12,738 nucleotides of DNA from an uncultured Clostridia bacterium (GCA_946540675.1 CAMNIW010000017.1:1-12738); one strand, 5' to 3'. Counted from the stretch's first letter, positions 1-7,167 are shown. Numbers and translations are program-made. The notes: generated by a model from the sequence alone, not told the origin.

Positions 1-888
1 TGGTCGTCGCTGATAATGGTTTTAAGCGAAAATCTCGACAAAAAGCATTTGAGAACGGCGATTCTTGCGATGAGCACCACTGTCGCCGCGGGGACGTTTA
101 TAATCTACGGTTTAAGTGCTTTACTTGTCGTCGCGGGTAATTACAAGACCGTCTTTATAATAGCGTCGGCGGCGATGGCGATAACGGGCGTTATATGGTT
201 TGCGTTATACCGAACGGCTGTAAGGAATAAGGAAGAAAGGGTCGAAACGGTTAAACAACCCGTAGAGAAACCTAAGGGCGGCGACACAAAAGGCTTCGTC
301 ATCGCGCTCGTCGCGATAATGGCGCTGTTCGCGATAATCGACAACCTGATAAAAGACGGACTTCATACCTGGGTGCCGACAATACTTAAAGACACGTACG
401 GGCTTCCGGATTATTTGTCGATACTTCTGACTCTTTTCCTTCCCGTTCTCGGAATGCTCGGAGCGACCTGCGCCGTGTGGCTCAACAAAAAGATAACCGA
501 CTACGTCGCTTTGTGCACGGTATTTTTCGCGGTGACGGCAATACTTATTTCTCTTATACGGATGTTTCTCGATTTGCCTTACTGGATACCCGTTCTTGCG
601 AGTTTCGGACTGATAACGCTCGTAATGCACTCGGTCAACAACGTGATAACGAGTATGATGCCGCTCAATATGCGCGGAAAAGTCAATTCGGGGATGATGG
701 CGGGCGTGCTTAACGGAATGTGCTACGTCGGCAGTACTATAAGTTCGTACGGTCTCGGCGCGTTGTCGGACGCGACGGGCGGTTGGGACGCCGTATTCAC
801 CCTGTTTTTGGTGTGTTCGCTCGCTTCGGCGGTCGTCGGTATCGTATACGCGGCAATAAGAAAGATAAAAAAACGCAATAATTCTTAA
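1..888 (+). CDS. MFS transporter, C-terminal part (5' end outside window)
   Basis: Membrane transporter of the major facilitator superfamily. The reading frame is open from base 1, so the true start lies upstream; the ATG at base 16 is probably internal. The visible 295 or so residues hold about eight hydrophobic segments, which fits TM5-TM12 of a 12-helix protein. A basic, charged loop near the middle (around bases 220-290) looks like the cytoplasmic linker between the two halves. After it comes a segment with DGLHTWVPTIL, resembling the GxxxWxP pattern of organic phosphate/anion MFS carriers. The tail is lysine/arginine rich, as expected for a cytoplasmic C terminus. The uronate operon begins 93 bases downstream, so a role in importing uronates or their oligosaccharides is plausible, but the sequence does not show the substrate. 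No terminator is visible before the uxaC promoter, so read-through is possible. Confidence 0.85.
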   Translation, partial: WSSLIMVLSENLDKKHLRTAILAMSTTVAAGTFIIYGLSALLVVAGNYKTVFIIASAAMAITGVIWFALYRTAVRNKEERVETVKQPVEKPKGGDTKGFVIALVAIMALFAIIDNLIKDGLHTWVPTILKDTYGLPDYLSILLTLFLPVLGMLGATCAVWLNKKITDYVALCTVFFAVTAILISLIRMFLDLPYWIPVLASFGLITLVMHSVNNVITSMMPLNMRGKVNSGMMAGVLNGMCYVGSTISSYGLGALSDATGGWDAVFTLFLVCSLASAVVGIVYAAIRKIKKRNNS

Positions 889-894
889 CCGCGG

Positions 895-923
895 TTGAAA
901 GGCGCGCGCATTTATGTTATAAT
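895..923 (+). promoter_or_regulatory. Sigma-A type promoter of the uxaC operon
   Basis: The -35 box TTGAAA (895-900) is separated by exactly 17 bases from the -10 box TATAAT (918-923). TGT directly precedes the -10 box, giving an extended -10. The predicted transcription start is near 930, leaving a leader of about 50 bases before uxaC. This is a near-consensus promoter for the housekeeping sigma factor. Confidence 0.85.
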
Positions 924-927
924 AAGT

Positions 928-960
928 TAGCCGAGCGTAATCGGGCTCGACCCGTTCTCG
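928..960 (+). promoter_or_regulatory. Inverted repeat in the uxaC leader, shared motif with deoC
   Basis: The 11-base motif TAGCCGAGCGT (928-938) starts four bases after the -10 box and overlaps the predicted transcription start. CGAGC (932-936) is the inverse complement of GCTCG (945-949), so this could be an operator or a 5' hairpin in the mRNA. A competing pairing, CGGG (942-945) with CCCG (951-954), is also possible. The same 11-mer occurs at 10928-10938 after the deoC promoter. The motif is seen directly; its regulatory role is inference. Confidence 0.45.
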
Positions 961-981
961 TTCTGTCAAGGAGAAAAAAAT

Positions 982-2358
982 ATGAGTTATATAAAAGACG
1001 ATTTTCTTTTGGAAAACAAAACGGCTGTCAGGCTGTACGAAACGTATGCCAAGGATATGCCGATAATCGACTATCACTGTCATCTTCCCGAAAAGCAGAT
1101 ACTCGAAAACAAACAGTTCAAAGATATTTTCGAAGTGTGGCTCGCCGGGGATCATTACAAATGGCGCCTTATGCGAAATCACGGCGTGGACGAAGAGTAT
1201 ATAACGGGCGGCAAGAGCAATAAAGAGAAGTTTATCGCTTACTGCGAAACTCTCGGCACGGCTTTCGGCAATCCGCTCTATCACTGGTCGCAGGTCGAAC
1301 TCAAAGAGTATTTCAACTGCGAACTCGAAATAAACGCCGAAAACGCCGAGACGATATGGGACTGGTGCAACGACTTTATCGCTCTCAACGCCATAACGCC
1401 GCAAAGTCTTATAGAAAAATCCAACGTCACGCACGTATTTACTACCAACGAGATATTCGACGATCTCACCGTATTCGACGAAATCGCGAAAAAGGACTAT
1501 AAATTCAAAGTCATACCCGCTTTCAGGGCGGACAAGATAATGAACGCCGAAGCCGAGAACTACAACGTTTTCGTGGACAAACTCGGCGACGTAAAGACTT
1601 TGGATCAACTCGAAACGGTCATTGAAGAACGGCTTAAAGAGTTTATCGAAAGGGGAACGGTAGCGAGCGACATTGCCTTGCAGACCGTATATCCCGTCGC
1701 CGACAGAAAAGTCGCCGCAAAGGCGTTTGAAGAAAGAAGAGCGGGCAAGACCGTATCGGAAGACGGAATAAAGGCGTATAAGGGGTATCTTACGTATTTC
1801 CTTATGAAGCTCTATGCGAAATACGGTATCCGTACCGAACTTCACGTCGGCGCTATGCGGAACAACAATGCGGTTATGCTCAAAAAACTCGGTCTTGACA
1901 CGGGGTTCGACAGTATCGCGGAAGACGGCGGGATTGCCATGATGTCCCGTCTTTTCGACAGGTTGAACGACGAAGGCTCGCTTCCTTCCACGATAGTATT
2001 CAATCTCAACCCGAATATGAACGCCGAGATAATGACGCTTATCGGCAGTTTTCAGGATTCTTCGGCAAAGGGCAAAATGCAATACGGTCCCGCGTGGTGG
2101 TTTTTGGACAACAAAGTCGGTATGGAAAAACATCTTAAAGATCTCACCGCGACGGGTCATATAGATTCCTTTGTGGGAATGCTCACCGACAGCAGATCGT
2201 TTTTGTCTTATCCGAGACACCATTATTTCAGGAGAATACTTTGCAACTATCTCGGAACTATGATGGAAAAAGGCGAGATGACCGCTGACGAAAAACTCGT
2301 CGGCAAAGTCATAGAAAACGTTTGCTATAATAATGCGATAAACTATTTTGGGGTTTGA
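982..2358 (+). CDS. uxaC: Glucuronate/galacturonate isomerase
   Basis: Uronate isomerase (EC 5.3.1.12) converts D-glucuronate to fructuronate and D-galacturonate to tagaturonate, the first cytoplasmic step of hexuronate breakdown. It has 458 residues, close to the family's usual 460-470. The metal-binding HxH of this amidohydrolase-fold family is at H32/H34 (YHCH). Other family stretches are HVGAMRNNN (288-296), TDSRSFLSYPRH (402-413) with the conserved aspartate D403, and FRRILCN just after. The ATG at 982 is preceded by AAGGAG at about 8 bases. One oddity: the usual TTDDP segment reads TTNEI here (154-158). It is the first gene after a strong promoter, and eda and kdgK follow in the same operon, which supports the role strongly. 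Confidence 0.96.
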   Translation: MSYIKDDFLLENKTAVRLYETYAKDMPIIDYHCHLPEKQILENKQFKDIFEVWLAGDHYKWRLMRNHGVDEEYITGGKSNKEKFIAYCETLGTAFGNPLYHWSQVELKEYFNCELEINAENAETIWDWCNDFIALNAITPQSLIEKSNVTHVFTTNEIFDDLTVFDEIAKKDYKFKVIPAFRADKIMNAEAENYNVFVDKLGDVKTLDQLETVIEERLKEFIERGTVASDIALQTVYPVADRKVAAKAFEERRAGKTVSEDGIKAYKGYLTYFLMKLYAKYGIRTELHVGAMRNNNAVMLKKLGLDTGFDSIAEDGGIAMMSRLFDRLNDEGSLPSTIVFNLNPNMNAEIMTLIGSFQDSSAKGKMQYGPAWWFLDNKVGMEKHLKDLTATGHIDSFVGMLTDSRSFLSYPRHHYFRRILCNYLGTMMEKGEMTADEKLVGKVIENVCYNNAINYFGV

Positions 2359-2359
2359 A

Positions 2360-3058
2360 ATGTGGAAAGGTAAAAACAAGGCGTTGACTTTCAGTTTCGA
2401 CGACGGAGTAACGCAGGATATAAAACTTATAGGGATTTTGGATAAGTACGGACTCAAAGCGACTTTCAACGTAAACTCGTCGCTTTTCGGGCTTAAAGGC
2501 AAAGTGTATCCCTTTGGCAAGGAAGCCGAGCACAACAAGATCCGCCCCGATAAAGTCGCGGAAGTTTACAAAAATCACGAACTCGCCGCGCACACTCTCA
2601 CGCACCCGACTCTTACGGTGGTAGACGACCAAACGATCGCCTATCAGGTGGAAGAAGACAGGCTTGCGATAGAGCGGATAACGGGCAGACCGTGCGTCGG
2701 TATGGCGTATCCGGGCGGCGGAGTAAACAACGACGACCGCGTCGCAAAGGTCATAAGAGAAAAGACGGGCGTAAAGTTTGCGAGAACGATAACTCCGACT
2801 TATTCTTTCGACTTGCAGGAAAACCTTTACAGGTTTAATCCGACTCTCAGCTATATGGACGGACGGCTCTTCGAAACTGCGGAAAGGTTTTTGAAGTTAA
2901 AGGCGGACAAGCCGCAGTTATTCTACGTCTGGGGACACTCTTACGAGTTGGACGTAGGTCCGCTCGGCTGGGACGGCTTTGAAGAATTTTGCAAACTCGT
3001 ATCGGGAAAAGACGATATATTTTACGGAGTGAACAGCGAAATACTGCTCGATAAATGA
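2360..3058 (+). CDS. Polysaccharide deacetylase-family protein (NodB homology), cytosolic
   Basis: A 232-residue protein of the carbohydrate esterase 4 / NodB fold, which removes N- or O-acetyl groups from sugars using a divalent metal. Visible motifs: SFDDG (12-16) with the catalytic and metal-binding aspartates D14/D15; HTLTH (78-82) giving the two metal histidines; AYPGG (116-120), equivalent to the RxPxG motif; and WGHSYEL (191-197) with a late histidine H193 that may be the general acid. No signal peptide or membrane anchor is present, so unlike most wall or chitin deacetylases it should act inside the cell. The ATG at 2360 lies one base after the uxaC stop (TGA-A-TG arrangement), which suggests translational coupling. 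An in-frame TTG at 2348 is less likely. Its place in a uronate operon suggests an acetylated sugar or oligosaccharide substrate, but this is inference. Confidence 0.85.
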   Translation: MWKGKNKALTFSFDDGVTQDIKLIGILDKYGLKATFNVNSSLFGLKGKVYPFGKEAEHNKIRPDKVAEVYKNHELAAHTLTHPTLTVVDDQTIAYQVEEDRLAIERITGRPCVGMAYPGGGVNNDDRVAKVIREKTGVKFARTITPTYSFDLQENLYRFNPTLSYMDGRLFETAERFLKLKADKPQLFYVWGHSYELDVGPLGWDGFEEFCKLVSGKDDIFYGVNSEILLDK

Positions 3059-3068
3059 TCGGATAATT

Positions 3069-3953
3069 ATGATAAAGAAAAAGATTTGGGAGTACGCGCT
3101 CATAGTTTTCGCGGCGGTTATACTTGCGGTTAACTATCAACTGTTCATCGTCACCAACAAATTCGCTCCCGCGGGCATCAACGGCATCGCGACAATGATA
3201 CAGTACAAATTCGGGTTCAGCATAGGTTATATGTCGCTTATCGTCAATATCCCGCTGTGCGTCTTCGCGTACTTTATGACAAACAAAGAGTTCGCGATAA
3301 AAACGCTCGTTTTCGTATTGATATATTCGGGCGTATATATACTTTTGGGAAATCTTGACATAAAGAGATTCCAGTACGACGCGCACGGCGTAGACACGAT
3401 CTTCCCCGTGCTGATTGCGGGCGCGATAAGCGGATTCGTCTATTCCGTGTGTTTCAAGGTCAATTCTTCCACGGGCGGAACGGACGTCATATCCAGATTT
3501 GTGAGCGACAAAAAGCCCGAATTCAATTTCTTCGTCATAACTTTCGTAATAAACGCGGCGATAGCCGTAGCGTCGTATTTCGTCTATGCCGAAGAGAAAG
3601 GCGGGTCGATGGTATACGACTATAAGCCGGTAAGCCTTTGCGTGCTTTACTGCTTTGTCTCGACATTTATCGGCAACTACCTTATGAAAGGCGGAAAGAC
3701 CGCGTACAAATTCATAATAATAACCACTCACGCCAAAGAGATAAACGACGCGATAATACACGAAATGAAGCACAGTGCTACGCAGATCGTCGGCAAGGGC
3801 ATTTACAGCGGAGAAGACAAAGAAGTAATAATCTGCGTCGTAAACAAGCACCAACTCGTGCAGTTTGAAAATATACTGAAAAAGTACGACAATACCTTCG
3901 CTTTCGTTGAAACGACCAACGAAACGATAGGAAATTTCAAAACGATAAAATAA
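3069..3953 (+). CDS. YitT-family membrane protein (DUF161 plus DUF2179)
   Basis: A 294-residue integral membrane protein of the YitT family, whose biochemical function is not established. The N-terminal two thirds carry about five hydrophobic helices (roughly 7-28, 50-70, 77-95, 110-130 and 154-173), with another near 187-205. NSSTGGTDVISRF (132-144) between helices is the family's typical conserved block. The C-terminal soluble domain (about 215-285) is the DUF2179 type, an alpha/beta ferredoxin-like ligand-sensing fold in known structures. The ATG at 3069 follows the upstream stop by 10 bases, with only a weak ribosome site. Eda starts 12 bases after its stop. The operon position suggests a link to sugar or organic acid transport or export, but nothing in the sequence identifies a substrate. 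Confidence 0.88.
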   Translation: MIKKKIWEYALIVFAAVILAVNYQLFIVTNKFAPAGINGIATMIQYKFGFSIGYMSLIVNIPLCVFAYFMTNKEFAIKTLVFVLIYSGVYILLGNLDIKRFQYDAHGVDTIFPVLIAGAISGFVYSVCFKVNSSTGGTDVISRFVSDKKPEFNFFVITFVINAAIAVASYFVYAEEKGGSMVYDYKPVSLCVLYCFVSTFIGNYLMKGGKTAYKFIIITTHAKEINDAIIHEMKHSATQIVGKGIYSGEDKEVIICVVNKHQLVQFENILKKYDNTFAFVETTNETIGNFKTIK

Positions 3954-3965
3954 AAGAGGTAAAAA

Positions 3966-4553
3966 ATGGACAGAGTAATACCCGTAGTGGTGATCAAGGA
4001 TATTTCCGAGACTGACGGACTCATCTCGGCACTTAAACGCGGCGGCATAAACTGCGCCGAGATAACTTTCAGAACGGCTTGCGCGGAAGACGCGATAAAG
4101 TACGCCGCGAAGAATTATCCCGATATGAATATCGGGGCGGGCACCGTAATAAACGGAGAACAGTGCGAAAGGGCTCTTAAAGCCGGAGCGAAGTTTATCG
4201 TATCTCCGGGACTTTCGGTAGAAGTCGCAAAGATATGCAAAGAGAAAAACGTTCCGTATTACCCCGGTTGCGTAACGCCTACCGAGATAATGCAGGCGAT
4301 AGAACTCGGATTTTCGGTAGTGAAATTTTTCCCTGCCAACGTTTACGGGGGACTCAAAGCGCTCAAAGCGCTGTCGGGACCTTTCCCGCAACTTAAATTT
4401 ATTCCGACGGGCGGCGTCGATCTCACCAATTTGAAAGAATTTCTCTCTTTCGATAAAATTTACGCCGTCGGCGGAAGTTTTATGATGAAAGGCGATATAG
4501 AAGCCAATTGCAAGGCTATAAACGAAATTATAAAGGAGACTGAATCTCTATGA
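3966..4553 (+). CDS. eda: KDPG aldolase (2-keto-3-deoxy-6-phosphogluconate aldolase)
   Basis: Class I aldolase that splits 2-keto-3-deoxy-6-phosphogluconate into pyruvate and glyceraldehyde-3-phosphate, the last step of the uronate and Entner-Doudoroff routes. The 195 residues form a TIM barrel. AEITFRT (31-37) contains the general base E32; IGAGTV (56-61) and SPG (80-82) are conserved loops; PGCVTPTE (100-107) precedes VKFFPA (119-124) with the Schiff-base lysine K120; PTGGV (147-151) binds phosphate. It is slightly shorter at the N terminus than many family members. A stop codon in frame at 3960-3962 rules out a longer start. AGAGG before the ATG is the ribosome site. The stop overlaps the kdgK start by four bases (ATGA). 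Confidence 0.96.
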   Translation: MDRVIPVVVIKDISETDGLISALKRGGINCAEITFRTACAEDAIKYAAKNYPDMNIGAGTVINGEQCERALKAGAKFIVSPGLSVEVAKICKEKNVPYYPGCVTPTEIMQAIELGFSVVKFFPANVYGGLKALKALSGPFPQLKFIPTGGVDLTNLKEFLSFDKIYAVGGSFMMKGDIEANCKAINEIIKETESL

Positions 4554-5572
4554 AAAAAGTTGTCACTTTCGGCGAACTTATGTTAAGACTCGCTCCCGAA
4601 AACTATCTCAGATTCGTGCAGAGCGATAAATACGAAGCCACTTTCGGCGGAGCGGAAGCGAACGTCGCGGTGTCGCTCGCAAACTACGGCGTTGACGTCG
4701 CGTTCGTCACCAAACTTCCCGAACACGAAATAGGTCAGGCGGCGGTAAACTCTTTGAGAAAATACGGCGTAGACGTCGGCAAGATAGTCCGCGGCGGCGA
4801 CAGGGTCGGCATTTATTACTGCGAAAAGGGTGCAAGCCAAAGACCGAGCAAGGTAATATACGACAGAGCGTATTCGGCGATAAGTCAGGCAAAACTCTCG
4901 GATTTCAACTGGAACTCCATATTCAAAGGGGTTGAGTGGTTCCATTTTACGGGCATAACTCCGGCTCTTTCCGAAAGCGTCGCCAAGATATGCTTAAAGG
5001 CGTGTGCCGAAGCCAAGAAAAGGGGAATAACCATATCCTGCGATCTCAATTTTCGCAAGAAACTCTGGAGCAGGGAAAAGGCTAACAAGGTTATGACCGA
5101 ACTTTGCGGTTATATCGACTACTGTATAGCCAACGAAGAAGACGCGAAGGACGTTTTCGGCATAGAAGCCGACAATACCGACATTTACGGCGGAAAACTC
5201 AATCGCGACGGTTACGTATCCGTCGCAAGGAAATTGACCGAAAAATTCGGCTTTAAGGGCGTGGCGATAACTCTCCGCGAGAGTTTGTCCGCCAACGACA
5301 ACAACTGGTCGGGAATGCTCTATACGGGCGGCGAAGCGTATTTCAGCAAGAAATACTCGATGCACATAGTGGATAGAGTAGGCGGCGGCGACAGTTTCGG
5401 CGGCGGACTCATATATTCGCTTTTAAGCGGTTACACCGCACAGGAAACGATAGAATTCGCCGTTGCGGCAAGTTGTCTCAAACACTCGATAGAAGGCGAT
5501 TACAATATGGTATCTGTCGACGAAGTGAAAAAACTTGCGGGCGGCGACGCGTCGGGAAGAGTTCAGAGATGA
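4550..5572 (+). CDS. kdgK: 2-keto-3-deoxygluconate (KDG) kinase, PfkB family
   Basis: Phosphorylates 2-keto-3-deoxygluconate with ATP to give KDPG, the substrate of the aldolase encoded directly upstream. It has 340 residues. The N-terminal substrate-binding block is TFGELMLRLAP (6-16), followed by FGGAEANVAVSLANYG (32-47). RPSKVIYDRAYSAIS (98-112) is typical of the KdgK branch. The C-terminal PfkB signature DRVGGGDSFGGGL (275-287) has the catalytic base D281. The ending GGDASGRVQR is common in Firmicute KdgK proteins. Start and upstream stop overlap (ATGA), and GGAG lies within the end of eda, so expression of the two should be coupled. The pairing with eda and uxaC supports the specificity over a generic sugar kinase. 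Confidence 0.95.
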   Translation: MKKVVTFGELMLRLAPENYLRFVQSDKYEATFGGAEANVAVSLANYGVDVAFVTKLPEHEIGQAAVNSLRKYGVDVGKIVRGGDRVGIYYCEKGASQRPSKVIYDRAYSAISQAKLSDFNWNSIFKGVEWFHFTGITPALSESVAKICLKACAEAKKRGITISCDLNFRKKLWSREKANKVMTELCGYIDYCIANEEDAKDVFGIEADNTDIYGGKLNRDGYVSVARKLTEKFGFKGVAITLRESLSANDNNWSGMLYTGGEAYFSKKYSMHIVDRVGGGDSFGGGLIYSLLSGYTAQETIEFAVAASCLKHSIEGDYNMVSVDEVKKLAGGDASGRVQR

Positions 5573-5576
5573 CATT

Positions 5577-6545
5577 ATGAACAAGTATATCGTAGGTATA
5601 GACATAGGCGGAACGAGCGCGAAATGCGCTCTTTTCGATATAAGCGGAAAACTTATCGCGTTCGACGGGGTAAGGACCGACAGGAACGACGGCTTCGGTA
5701 AGACGGTCGCTTCCGTCGGGGCGTTCGCAATATCGCTTGCCGAAAAAGGCGGCGCACATCTTGACGAGATCGCCGCGGTAGGAATAGGCGTTCCGGGAGT
5801 GATTGACAGCGAACGGGGCATAGTCCGCCGTTGGTCGAATTTCGGCTGGCGAGACGTTCCGCTTGCCGCCGAGATGAAAAAGATTTTCGGTAAAGAAGTC
5901 TATATTGCCAACGACGCCAACGTGGCGGCGCTCGGAGAAGCGAAATACGGCGCGACCGCGGAGTATCAAAGCAGTATTATGATAACCGTCGGCACGGGCA
6001 TAGGCGGCGGCATAGTCTATAACGGGGAATTGATAGAAGGATATAAGAGCGCGGGGGCAGAACTCGGACATATTACGATAAGAGAAGGCGGGATCCCGTG
6101 TTCCTGCGGCAGGCGCGGTTGCTATGAAAAGTACGCTTCGGCTACGGCTCTCGTCCGTCAGACAAGACTTGCCATGGCGGAAGATCTCGACAGCAAAATG
6201 TGGGAGACGGTCGGCGGCGACATAAAGGCCGTCAGCGGAAAAACGGCGTTTGAAGCGATGCGGAAAGGAGACCCGACCGCCAAAAAGGTGGTGGAGCAGT
6301 ACGTCGGTTATTTGTCCGAAGGCATAGCGGACTTCGTCAATATACTCCGTCCCGAAGCGATAGTTCTCGGCGGCGGCGTTTCCAACGAAGGCGAAGCGTT
6401 GTTCGAGCCATTAAGGAAGGCGGTAGACGACAGGACGTATATCGCTATGGATATAGTTCCGCTTAAAATCGTCGGGGCAAAACTCGGCAATAAAGCCGGT
6501 GCGTACGGCGCTTTCGCAATAGCAAAAGAGAAGTCCGGTCTTTAA
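5577..6545 (+). CDS. ROK-family sugar kinase, glucokinase-like
   Basis: Cytoplasmic sugar kinase of 322 residues. The N-terminal phosphate-binding block is IVGIDIGGTSAK (5-16). ANDAN (111-115) carries the likely catalytic aspartate D113. VGTGIGGGIV (138-147) binds ATP. ELGH (162-165) with CSCGRRGC (175-182) supplies the ROK zinc site through H165, C175, C177 and C182. Length and motifs match Firmicute glucokinases that phosphorylate glucose with ATP, but ROK kinases also act on N-acetylmannosamine, fructose, allose and other sugars, so the substrate here is open. I chose the ATG at 5577, five bases after the kdgK stop, because the protein then starts right at the ATP-binding strand; an in-frame TTG at 5535 would add a charged, unrelated tail. 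It is the last gene before a strong terminator. Confidence 0.92.
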   Translation: MNKYIVGIDIGGTSAKCALFDISGKLIAFDGVRTDRNDGFGKTVASVGAFAISLAEKGGAHLDEIAAVGIGVPGVIDSERGIVRRWSNFGWRDVPLAAEMKKIFGKEVYIANDANVAALGEAKYGATAEYQSSIMITVGTGIGGGIVYNGELIEGYKSAGAELGHITIREGGIPCSCGRRGCYEKYASATALVRQTRLAMAEDLDSKMWETVGGDIKAVSGKTAFEAMRKGDPTAKKVVEQYVGYLSEGIADFVNILRPEAIVLGGGVSNEGEALFEPLRKAVDDRTYIAMDIVPLKIVGAKLGNKAGAYGAFAIAKEKSGL

Positions 6546-6596
6546 TTTTACGAAAAACGTAAAACAAATCAAAACCCGCGGTTTTACCGCGGGTTT
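6546..6596. repeat. Double-hairpin intergenic repeat, copy A
   Basis: First of two direct, ungapped copies (51 bases, 39 identical to copy B by hand alignment). It consists of a short inverted repeat TTTTACG (6546-6552) / CGTAAAA (6558-6564), a shared linker CAAAT at 6565-6569, and then the stem-loop that forms terminator A. The two copies differ mainly in the loops and at paired positions within the stem. Confidence 0.75.
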
Positions 6597-6598
6597 TT
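6571..6598 (+). terminator. Intrinsic terminator of the uronate operon
   Basis: A perfect 11-bp stem (6571-6581 with 6587-6597; core CCCGCGG/CCGCGGG) with the five-base loop TTTTA is followed by a T run. It starts 25 bases after the ROK kinase stop. It could also work on the minus strand as a backup for the rplI operon. Confidence 0.9.
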
Positions 6599-6657
6599 CA
6601 ATTTATTCAAATTAAACTTAACCGTATTTATAATGTTTTCCGTCCGTTTTATACATA

Positions 6658-6708
6658 TTTTACGACGGTCGTAAAACAAATAAAAACCTGCGATAAAATC
6701 GCAGGTTT
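6658..6708. repeat. Double-hairpin intergenic repeat, copy B
   Basis: Second copy of the element at 6546-6596, in the same orientation. Its first hairpin is longer: TTTTACGA (6658-6665) pairs with TCGTAAAA (6669-6676) around CGG. In the second hairpin the C-G and G-C pairs of copy A (6577/6591 and 6581/6587) become T-A and A-T (6689/6703 and 6693/6699), so the structure is kept. The 61 bases between the copies are AT rich, with nothing recognisable. Confidence 0.75.
6675..6708 (-). terminator. Intrinsic terminator of the HPr-DUF4364-TSCPD-rplI operon
   Basis: On the minus strand a stem of up to 11 bp (6708-6698 with 6694-6684; core ACCTGCGA/TCGCAGGT) is followed by a T-rich tract TTTTTATTTGTTTT. 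It lies 15 bases after the rplI stop. Confidence 0.85.
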
Positions 6709-6723
6709 CAGTCTTTTTTCTTT

Positions 6724-7167
6724 TTACGCTCCGACTACGGTAACGGTTATCTTCGCGGATATGTCGGGCATAAATTTTATCTCCGCCGTATACGTTCCGG
6801 TGTTTTTTATCGCGTCTTTCAGGATTATCTTTTTCTTGTCGATATCGAATCCGAGATCTTTGAGTTTTTCGGATATTTCCTTGGACGTGACGCTTCCGAA
6901 GACCTTTCCGTTTTCTCCGCACTTGACCGAGCATACGACTTCTTTTCCGCCGAGTTCTTTCGCAAGTTCTTTGACTTTCTTTATCTCTTCGGCTTTATGG
7001 AACTCTTCGGCTTTTTTCTTATTAGTAACCGAGTTTACCTGAGTGGAAGTCGCTTCTATCGCGAGTTTTTTCTTGAACAGAAAGTTTCTCGCGTAACCGT
7101 CGCTGACTTCTATTATATCGTCTTTTTTACCCGAGCCTTTTACGTCGGCTAAAAGTATAACTTTCAT
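6724..7167 (-). CDS. rplI: Large ribosomal subunit protein bL9
   Basis: A 147-residue ribosomal protein that binds 23S rRNA near the L1 stalk. The N-terminal RNA-binding domain has the L9 signature in GSGKKDDIIEVSDGYARNFL (11-30). A long, lysine-rich charged helix (about 40-75) connects it to the C-terminal domain, which ends in AKITVTVVGA. Length matches the family (about 148-150). The ATG lies three bases after the stop of the TSCPD gene, with GGAGA inside the end of that gene as ribosome site. The neighbourhood is unusual: L9 is normally found with rpsF-ssb-rpsR or with gdpP and dnaB, whereas here it ends an operon of small uncharacterised proteins. Confidence 0.97.
   Translation of the reverse strand: MKVILLADVKGSGKKDDIIEVSDGYARNFLFKKKLAIEATSTQVNSVTNKKKAEEFHKAEEIKKVKELAKELGGKEVVCSVKCGENGKVFGSVTSKEISEKLKDLGFDIDKKKIILKDAIKNTGTYTAEIKFMPDISAKITVTVVGA

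Noticed and set aside
205..2538. 777-codon open frame on the minus strand across the transporter, uxaC and the deacetylase start
   Set aside because: It lies codon-for-codon opposite the transporter and uxaC, which use almost no TTA, CTA or TCA codons, so no antisense stops appear. The translation has no family features and there is no ribosome site or promoter for it.
2847..4391. 514-codon open frame on the minus strand opposite the YitT gene and eda
   Set aside because: Same codon-register effect as the 205-2538 frame; the predicted protein is tyrosine/arginine rich and has no recognisable domain.
6601..6657. AT-rich spacer between the two hairpin repeats as a possible promoter or small gene
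   Set aside because: No -35/-10 pair with good spacing, no ribosome site and no open frame of useful length.
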